DNA of 64,000 nt from Nemertoderma westbladi (lineage: Eukaryota > Xenacoelomorpha > Nemertodermatida > Nemertodermatidae), in the NCBI GenBank assembly GCA_032718475.1, contig JAUCBJ010009106.1:36232-100231 (forward strand), written 5' to 3'. Positions 37,585 through 43,899 of the stretch are shown piece after piece. The notes beneath the pieces are model-generated. The model ran no database searches and had not been told where the DNA came from. It worked only from the letters and a program-made list of their open reading frames with translations. Both the position numbers and the translations under genes were made by a program. Position 1 is the first letter of the stretch, and the number at the start of each line of letters is the position of its first letter.

Positions 37585-40500
37585 ATGGAGCTGCTCCAAT
37601 TGAATCAACAATCCTGGAATCCCATTTCTCTAACCTCGTCGGCAACCCCAATACTCCCCCTGACTGCCCAATTGTCCCGAACTCATCGGCCAATGAGAAA
37701 GCCTCAGCAGAATGGTTCAACGAGCCCATCTCCGCAGAGGAAGTCTCTAGCGCCTTGCATGACTCCCTCCAACAATAAAACATGCGGCCCCGACCATTTA
37801 TTTTACGAACATTTAAAGAGCGCAGCCCCGTTTATATTAGTTACTCTAACTCTATTATTTAACATGTGCTTAAACCTTGGGAGAATGCCATCGCTATGGA
37901 AACAGAGTATAATAAAAATACTCTACAAAGGCAAAGGAGCAGTAACAGATCCCGATAATTACAAAGGAATTGCCATACTATCGGTTCTCTTAAAGATATT
38001 TACTTCGATACAAAACAAGCGTATAATACGACACGTAATACACCCAATCCCTGATGTTCAATACGGATTTTTACCAGGGAGATCCACTTGCCAGGCAGTA
38101 GAGAAACTCCTTTCCAACATCTCTTCATCGTTCCGGCGCCCCGGATACGGCAAACGATTCGTGTTCGCTGCTTTCGTGGACTTCCGGAAAGCATTCGACT
38201 TCGTAAGCAGAGCAGTTCTCCTCTACAAGATATATAACTTCGGAATTAAATGGAAAACATACGACATAATAAAAGATATCCTAGACAACTCGATTCGAAT
38301 CTACGACGGCCTACGGCTAACTAACGTCATAAAGCAACTCCGTGGAATACTGCAAGGCGACTGCCTATCTCCAACTTGTTTCATTATATTTATCACCGAT
38401 CTCGCCCACACGGTATTAAGTGTCTGCCGATTTGTCAAAATTCTTTTCTACGCCGACGACCTCGTCCTGTACTCCGACGACCGAGAGGAACTCCAACGCG
38501 CGCCCTCCACGTTCTACACGACTGGTGCATATTAAACGGAATGACCATCAACTTAAAGAGAAAACAAATATAATGAAATTCCGCAAAGCCGGGCGCCTAG
38601 CCCGCGCTGACACATTCCACTACAACAGAACACCTCTAGAAATAGTAAACCACTACGAATATCTCGGTCTAATCCTCCAGCATCCCTCTGCTCATTCAAC
38701 AAAAGAAAATTAGCGCTTATTCTATTATCGGATCCCTCAACCCCTGCTCTCCATCGAAACTGGCATACAAATATTCAATATGAAATTGGCTCCTGCAGCA
38801 CTCTACCTTATAACCAGTATCGGCAAATAGCTCACCTTAGTGAACCTCAAAGAATTAGATAAAATAAAGAATACCCACATAAAAAGAATGCTCTCTCTTC
38901 ATACATCAGCCTCCTCTACTCTCGCTCTGAATTTAGTTAAAGAAAAACCATTTATGGCGACCGTAATTTCCAAACATCCGAACTCCTTCACGGCTGATGT
39001 AATTACGAGATACCAGGACTTCCTGCGTGAACGCGACGAGAAATTCATCGCAGAATCGTATAGAGACGGCCCTGGCTTTTCCAGTTCGTTCTGGAAAATG
39101 GCCGGACAAAGAAACCGACACCACGTGACCCGAGCCACCGCCCATGGCTTCCACCATCTCATATATGGAAACGCAACACCATTCCATCCCCTCTCACCCA
39201 ATTGATCTGTAAATATTGCCACCTCCCGTGCGTCACCCGGTATCATGCCCTCAGCTGCGCTAACTGTCCCTCGCTGACCTCTCTCGCCTCCCAGTAACTT
39301 TTATATTATTTAGGCCTACATTTTAATCATTGACTGCCGTTCAGCGTTATTTTAATATGTTTACTGTACTCAAATTTACCCCGCGTCGGGGTGTATATAA
39401 TATATTATTAATTGCCGGTAATAACAATACCAATACAGCAATAGCTGCGCGAATATAACGGCGCGCATTGAAAATAATGGCGGGAAAATTGGTAAGTTTT
39501 GCAAAGAAATTAGGTATTTCCATTGCGCACAGATGCACCAAAAATTTCCGCTCGCTTCGGATCGCATATATTAAATATTAATTAGCAAGTTATATATACC
39601 CTAGAAATAATTTCATGTACACAATTACGGTACCGGTAGGTTAATACATCAGTCGGACAGTCACATTTCGGGTACCTACAAATTCAATACAGCATCAATA
39701 CAAAATACTAAAGTGTATTAAATTGTGAGTTTGTATAGTGAATTTGTTGAGGCTATGGAAGATATTGTAATTGTTTAGTCAGGCTTTACCCCTAATTAAA
39801 ACTGTCATGTAACCCTAAACCTAAGTCATATCATAATCTAAGAAATTTACAACATTATTGTCATAAGCAGATAAGGCCCGGGCGGCCAATAATGCTGTAA
39901 TGGCAATAATGTAGGAAATTCCGCTAGAAATTTGTCAGATTATGATTTAGGGTTAGGGTTACATGACATGACAGTTTTAATTAGGGTTTCCATTGAATAG
40001 GGTTGCCATAAGGCCGGAAGGGCCGCCACTAGTAAATACTACGGTAGTATATTTTATATTGAATTTGTAGGTATCCTAATCAATCTGCCAATCGTGACAT
40101 TCCCCATAGCTTAACAGCTTAACACCGTATTTCTGTATTTACATTCCGTAGTGTACCGTATACAAAGTCCAGAAGTCTATAAATAATAAAAATACCGAAA
40201 TAATATAATTTTAAGTGTGTTTTGCGCGGCTTTCCTGCTCCTTTCACATTTCCCTCACTGTAAATAAACATTGTTGGCTTATTTTGGGGTACCCGGTACA
40301 GCAGTACAGGTACCGGTAATTGTTTAGCCTTTTTGGGGTACTTTGGGTTATTTTTTTAACTATTTTCGAGTCTTTTGGCAGTTTGGGGTATTTAGGTGTG
40401 TTTTGGGATAATTCGTAGGACCCAACTGCCCAACGCCCCACCTACTGAGACTGACCCACGTGCACCTGACCAGACCAGTTGACCTGCCATGCCAGCAGAC

Positions 40501-41771
40501 GCAGACCTCTGCCTACAGAGTGCAGACTGGCTTTATAGTATCACAATAAATTTAGTCAATGGTTCTATAAATTTTTCATTTTTTGGGCCGGAGAGTATTT
40601 AAGGATATAAAAAAATGTATCATACAGTCATATCATAATATAAATACAGTCAGGAACACTGGTCCCAATTTGTCCAATTTACAGCCAGAATGTGTCCGCG
40701 GAAAATGCTCTCAGAGTGAAATTTCTCCATAGAAAACAATGCTAAATTTCATTTGAAAACCGGCAGTGAAATTTTAACATTGGCATTCTAAAAATGATGC
40801 CATTAGAACCGCCATAAAATTCTGTATAAATTAATTTGAGAATTAGAATCTCATCGTTGGGATAACTAGGCCTATCATTAATATTAAAAGTAAAAATTGT
40901 CACCTATGTGCCTAGCTTCTGCTTTGAGGACTAGTGAAGTTACAGCCAAAATATGTCCGAAAATATAATTATTATAGGAAGGGATCTAGGGGTCTTAACC
41001 TCGAATGATAAGTTTATTTTACCAAAAATAACTTATCTTATATTGGCGCAATTGTAGGACTAATCCCATCACATGCGTACTTTTTAACCGGGTAGTGTAC
41101 AATTTTAGGAATCGCATAATTTTTCTTGAAATTAATATCTCATATCTCTCCAAACCACGTACGCGTTTCGACCTTACTGGGTCTCATCAGCGTGGTGTCG
41201 GATTCGAACCTGGGACCTCGAGGTGGAAGCCAGACTACAACCACTAGGCCACAGGTTCTTGAGATACAGCTTGCCAACACATTGTTACTATCGAAAATAT
41301 AATCACAGTCTGTGAAGGACAAATCGTGGCTGCACGGACACTTTCTGGCTGTAAATATGTGGATAATTTTTGGCTGAGCTTCAGCCAGAAAGTGACCAGT
41401 GTTCCTAACTGAAATACCCTTGAGGTATTTAAATAAAATTTTATGTCTGAACTTAACACCTGGCAGCCTGGCTGATTGCGTCCACTAGCTCCAGGCTATT
41501 ACTGTATTAGCAGTCAGCCAGCTTCAGTCATTGATTTAATTATGAAAGTGTATTGCAATTTCATATTTGTTTGAATGGCGAAATAAATAAAATGATAATG
41601 ATAACTGGCACAGTACTGTCAGACTGTAGTACCGGTACAAAGTACCGGTACCGGTACCGTACGGTACCGGTACCGTACGGTACCGTACCTGTACATAACA
41701 GACCAACAACTTACTTTGGTTTTTAGTGCTTCGTCTAGCATTGAATCAACGTCTTCGTCATATCCTGCCAT
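3712..41771 (-). CDS. RBM39 (CAPER-alpha) splicing factor, nine exons
   Basis: RBM39 is a nuclear SR-like factor related to U2AF65. It couples transcription and pre-mRNA splicing and binds ULM peptides such as those of SF3B1 through a C-terminal UHM. Coding segments in transcript order are 41771-41715, 36139-36090, 25973-25725, 24145-23893, 22732-22373, 20838-20637, 5683-5479, 4986-4802 and 3806-3712. All eight introns have GT donors and AG acceptors and the phases agree. The total is 1656 nt, or 551 residues, close to the 530 of the human protein as I recall it. Order of domains: acidic N terminus, RS-rich region (about 36-119), RRM1 (about 178-255), RRM2 (about 277-353), linker, UHM (about 447-535) with an RYF loop. 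Intron 2 spans 10 kb, so a small extra exon cannot be excluded, although the direct join is in phase. An in-frame ATG five codons upstream (41784-41786) is an alternative start; the chosen one aligns with the vertebrate N terminus. Confidence 0.95.
4053..4437 (+). repeat. 42-bp minisatellite in RBM39 intron 8
   Basis: About nine tandem copies of a 42-bp unit containing GCACCAGGGATGAATATCGG, with two unit types (AACATCGG/AATATCGG and TTGGCCC/TTGCCCC). Because 42 is divisible by three, several frames stay open on both strands. These are artefacts of the repeat. Confidence 0.97.
4802..4986 (-). CDS. RBM39 exon 8, UHM core
   Basis: Encodes the core of the U2AF-homology motif: [12 protein letters not shown], then [14 protein letters not shown] (RNP1 region) and NGRYF, which carries the R-x-F loop that holds the tryptophan of a ULM partner. 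Acceptor TTATTAG, donor GTCAGT. Confidence 0.95.
5479..5683 (-). CDS. RBM39 exon 7, linker to UHM
   Basis: Joins in frame to exon 6 ([16 protein letters not shown], the counterpart of the vertebrate GTGLQIPPAAQQAL segment). A Gly/Gln-rich linker replaces the vertebrate alanine-rich one. The exon ends at [12 protein letters not shown], the start of the UHM fold, before a GTGAGT donor. Confidence 0.92.
5776..5840 (+). repeat. Short dispersed repeat (copy 1 of 3)
   Basis: Shares the core GTGGCACGTTATT followed by CAAAACAATAAA with 26182-26262 and, more weakly, with 26408-26480. Family unknown. It sits between RBM39 exon 7 and the LINE relic. Confidence 0.5.
5890..8455 (-). pseudogene. Decayed RTE-like non-LTR retrotransposon
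   Basis: Reading the minus strand from 8455, the order is: the end of an apurinic-type endonuclease domain ([13 protein letters not shown], then GDLNAQIG near 8200 and GSDHRIV near 7950); a reverse transcriptase ([12 protein letters not shown], then [14 protein letters not shown], then FADD at about 6528-6539); and a C-terminal part with YLGSWI, GGETWTL and a final [12 protein letters not shown]...RGRP-type stretch near 5950. At least two frameshifts break it: between the endonuclease part (8370-8167) and the RT ORF (8207-6579), and again before FADD, with the C-terminal frame at 6476-6021. The 5' end stops at the foldback element. Family placement near RTE/BovB is by motif look only. Lies in RBM39 intron 6 in sense orientation. 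Confidence 0.85.
8455..9284. mobile_element. Large foldback (inverted-repeat) element
   Basis: The outer ends are near-perfect inverted repeats: TACACCTTGTCCTGGAATAT at about 8459-8478 returns as its complement at 9251-9270. The arms continue through a C run (about 8504-8517) and a matching G run (about 9216-9228), then through TTTAATAAATACACAA next to the centre (about 8930). The left arm is about 100 bp longer than the right because of internal indels. No coding capacity. Related single-arm pieces lie at about 541-632 and 26745-27010. Confidence 0.88.
9290..9533. other. AT-rich spacer, nothing recognised
   Basis: AT-rich intronic sequence between the foldback element and the 28-bp array. 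No coding or RNA signal seen. Confidence 0.5.
9534..13684 (+). repeat. 28-bp minisatellite, about 145 copies, RBM39 intron 6
   Basis: Unit ACAAACGATTAACACATTAC plus GTGTGTGT, 28 bp. Common variants are CACTAC for CATTAC, GAGTAAC for GATTAAC, and 32-bp units with extra GT pairs. Each unit contains a short palindrome (ACACA-TTACG-TGTGT) and a TACGTG core. Rare variants recur at 652-bp spacing between about 10525 and 11812, showing a block duplication. The 32-bp forms cluster towards 11850-13450. The last units (13632-13684) are broken. No interspersed unique spacers, so not a CRISPR-like structure. Confidence 0.98.
13690..15233. other. No gene seen; short palindromes and TAGGCCTA motifs
   Basis: Non-coding intronic sequence. 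It contains CTACGCGTAG-type palindromes at about 14182, 14207 and 14305, runs of TACCGGTA and TAGGCCTA, and a short CA/GT tract near 14845. A 76-codon minus-strand frame at 14274-14504 has no recognisable features. Confidence 0.45.
15234..16016. mobile_element. hAT-type MITE with 8-bp target duplication
   Basis: The element spans 15242-16008 (767 bp). The left end CAGGGATGGCAAAAACCATG and the right end, read in reverse complement, CAGGGTTGGCAACCAATGG, are typical hAT-style termini. It is flanked on both sides by GCCTATGC (15234-15241 and 16009-16016), an exact 8-bp target site duplication as hAT transposases make. Subterminal repeats of ATGGTTTTTT lie at both ends, and four to five copies of a 65-70-bp internal repeat containing AAAACTCAAAGTGAG fill 15520-15840. 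No transposase, so non-autonomous. Confidence 0.93.
16017..16989. other. WDR33 upstream region
   Basis: No ORF of note. A separated inverted pair (GTGTCAAATAGGGGA at about 16633 and its complement near 16765) could form a stem with a 115-base loop or be a small foldback. The WDR33 promoter presumably lies here, but no TATA or initiator motif stands out; the 100 bases before the ATG are AT-rich. Confidence 0.4.
16990..20068 (+). CDS. WDR33, CPSF poly(A)-signal recognition subunit, intronless
   Basis: WDR33 (yeast Pfs2) is a WD40 protein in the mammalian polyadenylation specificity factor, where with CPSF30 it reads AAUAAA in pre-mRNA. The first 110 residues are a Ser/Thr/Gln/Pro-rich tail. 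Then come RRTIDYN and ENRIWQR and seven WD repeats (about residues 175-465), with near-identity to the vertebrate protein in stretches such as [32 protein letters not shown] and [12 protein letters not shown]-like ERILRGHG, ending [12 protein letters not shown] Gly/Arg-rich C terminus carries a 72-bp coding minisatellite (about 19440-19860). The frame that starts at 16990 stops at 19707 (905 aa) because of one extra G at about 19688; the other frame runs on to a natural stop at 20068. Without that base the length would be 1025 aa. No introns interrupt it and it lies antisense within RBM39 intron 6. Confidence 0.94.
19440..19860 (+). repeat. 72-bp coding minisatellite in WDR33 C terminus
   Basis: Tandem 24-codon units of the type [24 protein letters not shown] encode an RGG-like tail. 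The DNA is almost pure purine on the plus strand. Copies are close to identical, so the array is prone to slippage; it contains the single-base frame break at about 19688. Confidence 0.93.
20238..20520 (+). mobile_element. tRNA-derived SINE in WDR33 3' flank
   Basis: A tRNA-like head (GACCAGGTGCATAGAGCG ... GAGTTCAACACC, a B-box-like block near 20288) is followed by a body of about 220 bp. It contains AATAAA at 20395-20400, which could serve as a WDR33 poly(A) signal on this strand. The A box is imperfect. Confidence 0.6.
20637..20838 (-). CDS. RBM39 exon 6, end of RRM2
   Basis: Completes RRM2 ([20 protein letters not shown]) and the following segment [14 protein letters not shown]. The acceptor TTGTTGCAG lies in a 55-bp tandem duplication, so a second acceptor-like site occurs 55 nt upstream. 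The donor is GTAAGT. The next exon lies 15 kb away, across the nested WDR33 gene. Confidence 0.93.
20836..20945 (-). repeat. 55-bp tandem duplication over RBM39 exon 6 acceptor
   Basis: Two direct copies (20836-20890 and 20891-20945) with two to three differences. Each contains, on the minus strand, a pyrimidine tract and CAG (TTGTTGCAG at the exon, TTGTTTCAG 55 nt upstream). Use of the upstream site would add 55 nt and shift the frame. Confidence 0.85.
21190..22372 (-). repeat. 30-bp minisatellite abutting RBM39 intron 5 donor
   Basis: About 39 head-to-tail copies of a 30-bp unit containing GACCCGAGTATTTTCTACTA on the plus strand. The only common variants are CGGG/CGCG/CGCA and CTACTA/CTAATA. 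The array ends inside the 5' splice site of RBM39 exon 5. In the frame of that exon the minus strand reads as about 39 decapeptides of [10 protein letters not shown] type with no stop until 21176. Copies are highly uniform, which suggests recent expansion. Confidence 0.98.
22373..22732 (-). CDS. RBM39 exon 5, rest of RRM1 and most of RRM2
   Basis: A 360-nt exon, 120 codons. It carries the RRM1 RNP1 motif (KGICYVEF), the conserved inter-RRM segment with QATQAEKNR, and RRM2 from LYVGSL (RNP2) to KGYGFIT (RNP1 start). The donor GTGAGT at 22372-22367 lies at the very edge of the 30-bp minisatellite. The reading frame stays open through that whole array if the intron is retained. Confidence 0.95.
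22733..23892. other. RBM39 intron 4; G-rich tract and CCAAT-like sites
   Basis: Contains G runs and GGGTGAGTGGG-type repeats at 23085-23150, and a 30-bp direct repeat of ACACCGCTGCACCAATACAC at about 23443-23480. Three CCAAT-type motifs occur at about 23291, 23508 and 23586. No exon recognised. The CCAAT cluster could mark an internal promoter, but this is speculation. Confidence 0.4.
23893..24145 (-). CDS. RBM39 exon 4, Gly/Arg linker and first half of RRM1
   Basis: Starts in phase 2 after a CCGTAG acceptor. The first half is rich in Gly, Trp, Arg and Pro. It then gives the linker ...[18 protein letters not shown], which contains the RNP2 strand of RRM1 (VFCFQL). It ends at GGAAAG before a GTAACC donor, phase 0, splitting RRM1. 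Confidence 0.9.
24485..24737 (+). mobile_element. tRNA-derived SINE in RBM39 intron 3
   Basis: Clear internal pol III promoter: A box TGGTGTAGTGG at 24498-24508 and B box GGTTCGATCC at 24541-24550. The tRNA-unrelated body ends at about 24735 with GACTTTGTGCGTAATCC. The 3' body is shared with the inverted fragment at 2706-2766. Confidence 0.85.
24762..25204. mobile_element. Foldback element carrying tRNA-like arms
   Basis: Terminal inverted repeats of about 44 bp (24762-24805 and 25160-25204; shared GATAATGCTCTCCATAGC). The interior is also inverted-repeated, e.g. GAGTGGGCTATCATATTTTG against its complement near 25031. The right arm contains a tRNA-like block with TGGTAGCTCAGTTG (25072-25085) and a B-box-like GGGTCGAGCCCC (25144-25155). 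The left arm keeps only the complementary A-box part. It looks like an inverted SINE dimer. Confidence 0.85.
25640..25712 (+). mobile_element. LINE 3'-end fragment next to RBM39 exon 3
   Basis: Contains GACCCCGCCTGGGGGTGTAT and an AT tail, closely similar to the end of the LINE at 36768-39405 (TACCCCGCGTCGGGGTGTAT near 39380). Probably a heavily 5'-truncated copy of that family. It ends about a dozen bases short of the exon 3 donor. Confidence 0.55.
25725..25973 (-). CDS. RBM39 exon 3, RS domain
   Basis: In the RBM39 frame this exon is a dense run of Arg/Ser/Pro, including three SPSPHRRR-type repeats and [15 protein letters not shown]. Such RS domains are phosphorylated and mediate protein contacts in nuclear speckles. 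The acceptor ends TCTCTAG and the donor is GTAAGT. GC content is much higher than in the flanking introns. Long open frames in other registers here are shadows. Confidence 0.9.
26101..26123 (+). repeat. G homopolymer, 23 bases
   Basis: Uninterrupted G run upstream of RBM39 exon 3. Length may be inexact in the assembly. Confidence 0.9.
26182..26490 (+). repeat. Two more copies of a short dispersed repeat
   Basis: 26182-26262 and 26408-26490 share GAGCAGGTTACAGTGGCACG-like and CAAAACAATAAACTAA blocks with 5776-5840. The third copy is more diverged. Family unknown. Confidence 0.5.
26745..27245 (+). mobile_element. Foldback-family arm followed by tRNA-derived SINE
   Basis: 26745-27010 resembles one arm of the foldback at 8455-9284: GGAATATAATGTCATT, AATATAGCTGAGATATGGGC and TTTAATAAATTCACA in the same order. 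At about 27017 a tRNA-derived SINE starts with GGCTAGCTCAGTTTGTTGAACG (A-box region) and a perfect B box GGTTCGAGTCC at 27068-27078, with a body to about 27245. Confidence 0.75.
27246..28379. other. Intronic sequence, nothing recognised
   Basis: RBM39 intron 2. Open frames of 60-83 codons occur on both strands, but none has recognisable motifs or splice context. Confidence 0.4.
28380..28825 (+). repeat. Degenerate minisatellite, 14-28-bp units
   Basis: Repeated ACTTACAACCATACAACATA-type blocks with GCATACAACAA variants. Minus-strand frames full of Cys-Met-Val-Tyr are translations of this repeat. Confidence 0.85.
28826..30300. other. Intronic sequence with weak 57-60-bp repeat
   Basis: 29285-29580 contains three to four diverged copies of a block beginning CACACCAAACTCATGACCAA. 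No exon of RBM39 was recognised here. The rest is AT-rich. Confidence 0.45.
30303..35556 (-). repeat. 5.2-kb compound minisatellite in RBM39 intron 2
   Basis: 30303-31350 is a uniform 25-bp array (GGTCGCATGGTGACATGGTA + CTGTA, about 42 copies). 31350-32515 mixes 25-bp and 17-bp units and contains a 488-bp block duplication. 32515-35556 is built of 17-bp (GGTCGCATCGTATTGTA) and 22-bp (the same plus CTGTA) units with GATCGC and GTTCGC variants. The minus strand has no stop trinucleotide in the units, so all three sense frames stay open for about 1000-1330 codons. These are not genes. Confidence 0.98.
35557..36089. other. AT-rich intron between array and RBM39 exon 2
   Basis: No coding or repeat feature recognised apart from short T runs. 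Confidence 0.5.
36090..36139 (-). CDS. RBM39 exon 2
   Basis: A 50-nt exon between an acceptor ending TTTAG and a GTGAGT donor. It encodes [17 protein letters not shown], comparable to the polar stretch before the RS domain in vertebrate RBM39. It ends in phase 2, which fits exon 3. It is too short to stand out as an ORF. Confidence 0.75.
36140..36754. other. AT-rich part of RBM39 intron 1
   Basis: No gene, repeat or RNA signal recognised. Confidence 0.5.
36949..37577 (+). mobile_element. Second LINE 3' end nested in the first
   Basis: A 629-bp insertion ending in a run of about 30 A, preceded by AATAAA near 37526. It is flanked by AAATCTGATGGAGC (36935-36948 and 37578-37591), a 14-bp target duplication. 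It encodes the intact last 140 codons of another non-LTR RT ([10 protein letters not shown]...[20 protein letters not shown] and [14 protein letters not shown]-type motifs) ending at 37377. The intact frame, long A tail and exact duplication mark it as the younger insertion. Confidence 0.93.
37585..38535 (+). pseudogene. Reverse transcriptase domain of the outer LINE
   Basis: The frame carries the RT fingers and palm from about 37755 on: [10 protein letters not shown], then [20 protein letters not shown], then [17 protein letters not shown], then the catalytic aspartates in FVDFRKAF and YADD. The stretch before 37755 is read in another frame that joins to the segment upstream of the nested insertion, which shows a frameshift. 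The frame is lost again about 20 codons after YADD. Confidence 0.88.
39419..41139. other. RBM39 intron 1 with a palindromic MITE-like stretch
   Basis: Two nested inverted pairs occur: CCTACAAATTCAATAC (about 39674) with its complement near 40058, and AAAACTGTCATGTAACCCTA (about 39799) with its complement near 39965. Together they suggest a foldback of roughly 39665-40080. No gene seen. A TACCGGTA-rich stretch lies near 40290-40320. Confidence 0.6.
41150..41265 (-). mobile_element. tRNA-derived SINE in RBM39 intron 1
   Basis: On the minus strand: A box TGGCCTAGTGG (41251-41241) and perfect B box GGTTCGAATCC (41210-41200). A segment reading GATGAGACCCAGTAAGGTCG then AAACGCGTACG follows, of a kind seen in widespread SINE central domains. 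A free tRNA gene is less likely, because the acceptor arms do not pair well by eye. Confidence 0.75.
41625..41697. repeat. Self-complementary GGTACC/CCGTAC simple repeat
   Basis: A run of GTACCGGTACCGTACGGTAC-type palindromic hexamers ending 17 bp short of the RBM39 exon 1 donor. Can form multiple hairpins. Confidence 0.85.
41715..41771 (-). CDS. RBM39 exon 1 (start codon)
   Basis: Codes for 19 residues beginning [15 protein letters not shown], an acidic N terminus like that of vertebrate RBM39. It ends at a GTAAGT donor (41714-41709), phase 0. No promoter motif is obvious upstream. Confidence 0.85.
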
Positions 41772-41789
41772 TTGTGGATCTTTCATTTG

Positions 41790-42290
41790 TTCCGTTAAAT
41801 ACCGGAAACACGCAACAGTCAGGCAGTTTAGTTTTGGAGTCCTAACGGTTTGACTAATTTAATATTATGTATGTATTTAATTTATCTTATTGTTATGATA
41901 ACGGTATTCTAGGCCCAATATGCAATAAAGCAGTAAAGACTGAAAGACGATAATACTGTAATAACAGACTGACAGACGGAACTTTCAATGTTGTTGTTTG
42001 ACTGGACACACAGACTAGGCCTACTCTCCTTTCCTCCAACGTCTCTGACTGAACGCGAAACAGCAAAGCAAACGGTTGAAGGTATCAGTCTGTCAGTAGA
42101 CCTACCCCCTGCCTGCCTGCAATCATATGTAATTTTAAATAGGGCCTAGGCTGTCTGGCTGTAGGCAGCTCAGCTAGGCAAATAAAGAAATAAGTACGGC
42201 TGTACGGTAGGATATACCTTTGTAGCAATGAACTGGTTACCACTCTGAGAACGCGTGCAGCAAATAACACTCACTTACATGTACCGAATT
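41790..42290. other. RBM39 upstream flank
   Basis: Should contain the RBM39 promoter and 5' UTR. No TATA box, CpG island or ORF is evident. The 5' UTR boundary is not visible. Confidence 0.35.
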
Positions 42291-42294
42291 TACA

Positions 42295-42690
42295 CTGGGA
42301 CCGCACCAAAGTATCTACGCGACCTGATTACGTTCTCCCAAACACAATCACGTCTACGACGCTTCAAACATAGGGTAAAAGAACACCTTTTTTCAAAACT
42401 TGTTGAATCCGAGCAATCAATTTATTTTTAACAAGTTTTTACCTTTCCACAAACTACCTATTTTAACAAACTTATTTTACTTTTTAGCAATACTCAATTA
42501 TCTTTAATTTAAAAAGCCGCGCCCTTTTAGAACTTTGTACTAAATTTAATAATTTATATTTATCCGTCTAATTTAGTTATTTTACCACACCCATGTTCAT
42601 TCTAAATTACTGCAACTTGACGATTTTAATATTTCCTAATATAGCGAGGACCCTCATGAAAACGAGACATAGTCTCATGGGGTTATCCTC
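42295..42690 (+). mobile_element. LINE C-terminal fragment (CR1/L2-like)
   Basis: 42300-42431 reads TAPKYLRDLITFSQTQSRLR and then FKHRVKEHLFSKL with a stop, the usual end of CR1/L2-type reverse transcriptases. About 210 bp downstream is a stem-loop-like block GAGGACCCTCATGAAAACGA ... GTCTCATGGGGTTATCCTC, as in many LINE 3' UTRs. Confidence 0.7.
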
Positions 42691-43369
42691 AACGGCAAAT
42701 CACTACCTAATTAACTCTCAGCATATATATTATATGCATTGTGTATTTATAATCCCTACAGCCCTAACTCACAGACGCGGTAAACTTATTACAAATAAAT
42801 ACAGTACATAATATTTTATAGTAAGACAATAGAAATATATATACAGGTACAGTACAGTACATAATATTTAAAATAAGAGAATAAACAGTAAATAGATACA
42901 GTTTTTAAAATTTATTAAAAAGACAACGTAAACCTTTTGATTAGGCCTACTAAAAGATATATTTTATTGATGCCGAACGTTTTTATAATTATTGTGTTGT
43001 CGTTGTTGCTTTTATTTATTTATACCTTACATATCTTATCCACTGTTTCCGTTTGTCCTAAATGTCTTATCATAATTACAATATTTTTTAGTAAAATTAC
43101 AATAATTTTGTGGTTGTTGCATTTATACATTTTAACTCGTATCCACTATGTTTGTAAGTCCTAAATTTTACCATAATTATGTTGTAAATATTGTAAATAG
43201 TGTTTCAAATCTACTGAAGGTCATTGTATTTATCTATGTTTTTTCTATTTTGCGCTGTTTTCAGATAAAAAACATTTTCTAGGACATGTTGAACACCATG
43301 TACTGTACATTTGTTTGTTGCCGTTACCTTTTCCTACTTTATATGTTATATTTTAATGATATACTTAGT

Positions 43370-43435
43370 GCCTGTTTTAACTGATTTAACGTCAAATAAA
43401 AAATTCCAATTCCAATTCCTGAATTCCAATTCCAG
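43370..43435 (+). mobile_element. LINE 3' tail with ATTCC repeats
   Basis: TTAACGTCAAATAAAAAATT followed by short tandem CCAATT/ATTCC repeats, a tail type common to CR1/L2 elements. May belong with the fragment at 42295-42690 if 42.7-43.4 kb is its 3' UTR. Confidence 0.5.
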
Positions 43436-43469
43436 GTACAGTCAGTAGGCCTAGTCAGTTAGGGTAGGT

Positions 43470-43770
43470 TTCTTAAATAGGAAGTTTTTTTTTCCTATAT
43501 AGGAAAAAGTGCTTCCAATATAGGAAATTTTTGCCATTTTTCTGAACATTTTCTTCGTTATCTTTTGAAATAAATTTTAGCGGCATATTTGAATTCCTGG
43601 TTATTGGCGGTTAATCTATACTACGTTTGTTGTAAAACTAGAAAAAAAACTATCTGTGCGTTCACTTTCTATAGCCATTTTAAAAACTTTACTTTTTCTG
43701 AGAATTTCTTGTATCAGTATATATATATGAAATATTTTTTGGAATTCCTATTTACAGATTTAGGACATTA
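43470..43770 (+). repeat. Dispersed repeat, inverted partner at window end
   Basis: The block with TCCTATATAGGAA, then CGTTATCTTTTGAAATAAAT and GGTTAATCTATACTACGTTT, recurs in reverse complement at 63725-64000. Family unknown. Confidence 0.8.
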
Positions 43771-43899
43771 GGAGTTTAACTTATTTCTTATTTTAAATAT
43801 TTTATGTCTTGATTTTTCTTAATTAAGAAAAATTATGACTTGCCAGTTCAATTAAAGACGATGTTATTAATGTCTGAATGTAGAGTGCGATAAATTACT

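Larger units (their letters stand above)
36755..39418 (+). mobile_element. 5'-truncated LINE with 13-bp target duplication
   Basis: Flanked by TATTAATTGCCGG at 36755-36767 and 39406-39418. The body encodes a non-LTR reverse transcriptase: [22 protein letters not shown] and YADD at 38449-38460. C-terminal segments follow ([10 protein letters not shown] near 38650, then 38840-39205), and a final Cys-His pattern lies near 39215-39260. Frameshifts occur near 37770, after 38480 and after 38700, so it is dead. It is interrupted at 36949-37577 by a second LINE. It lies antisense to RBM39 in intron 1. Confidence 0.9.

Noticed and set aside
41150-41265. Functional tRNA gene
   Set aside because: The boxes are good, but an acceptor stem does not pair by eye and a SINE body follows; a tRNA scan would settle it.
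43589-43771. Small ORF with hydrophobic segments at 43.6 kb
   Set aside because: Lies inside a dispersed repeat with an inverted copy at the window end; no homology recognised.
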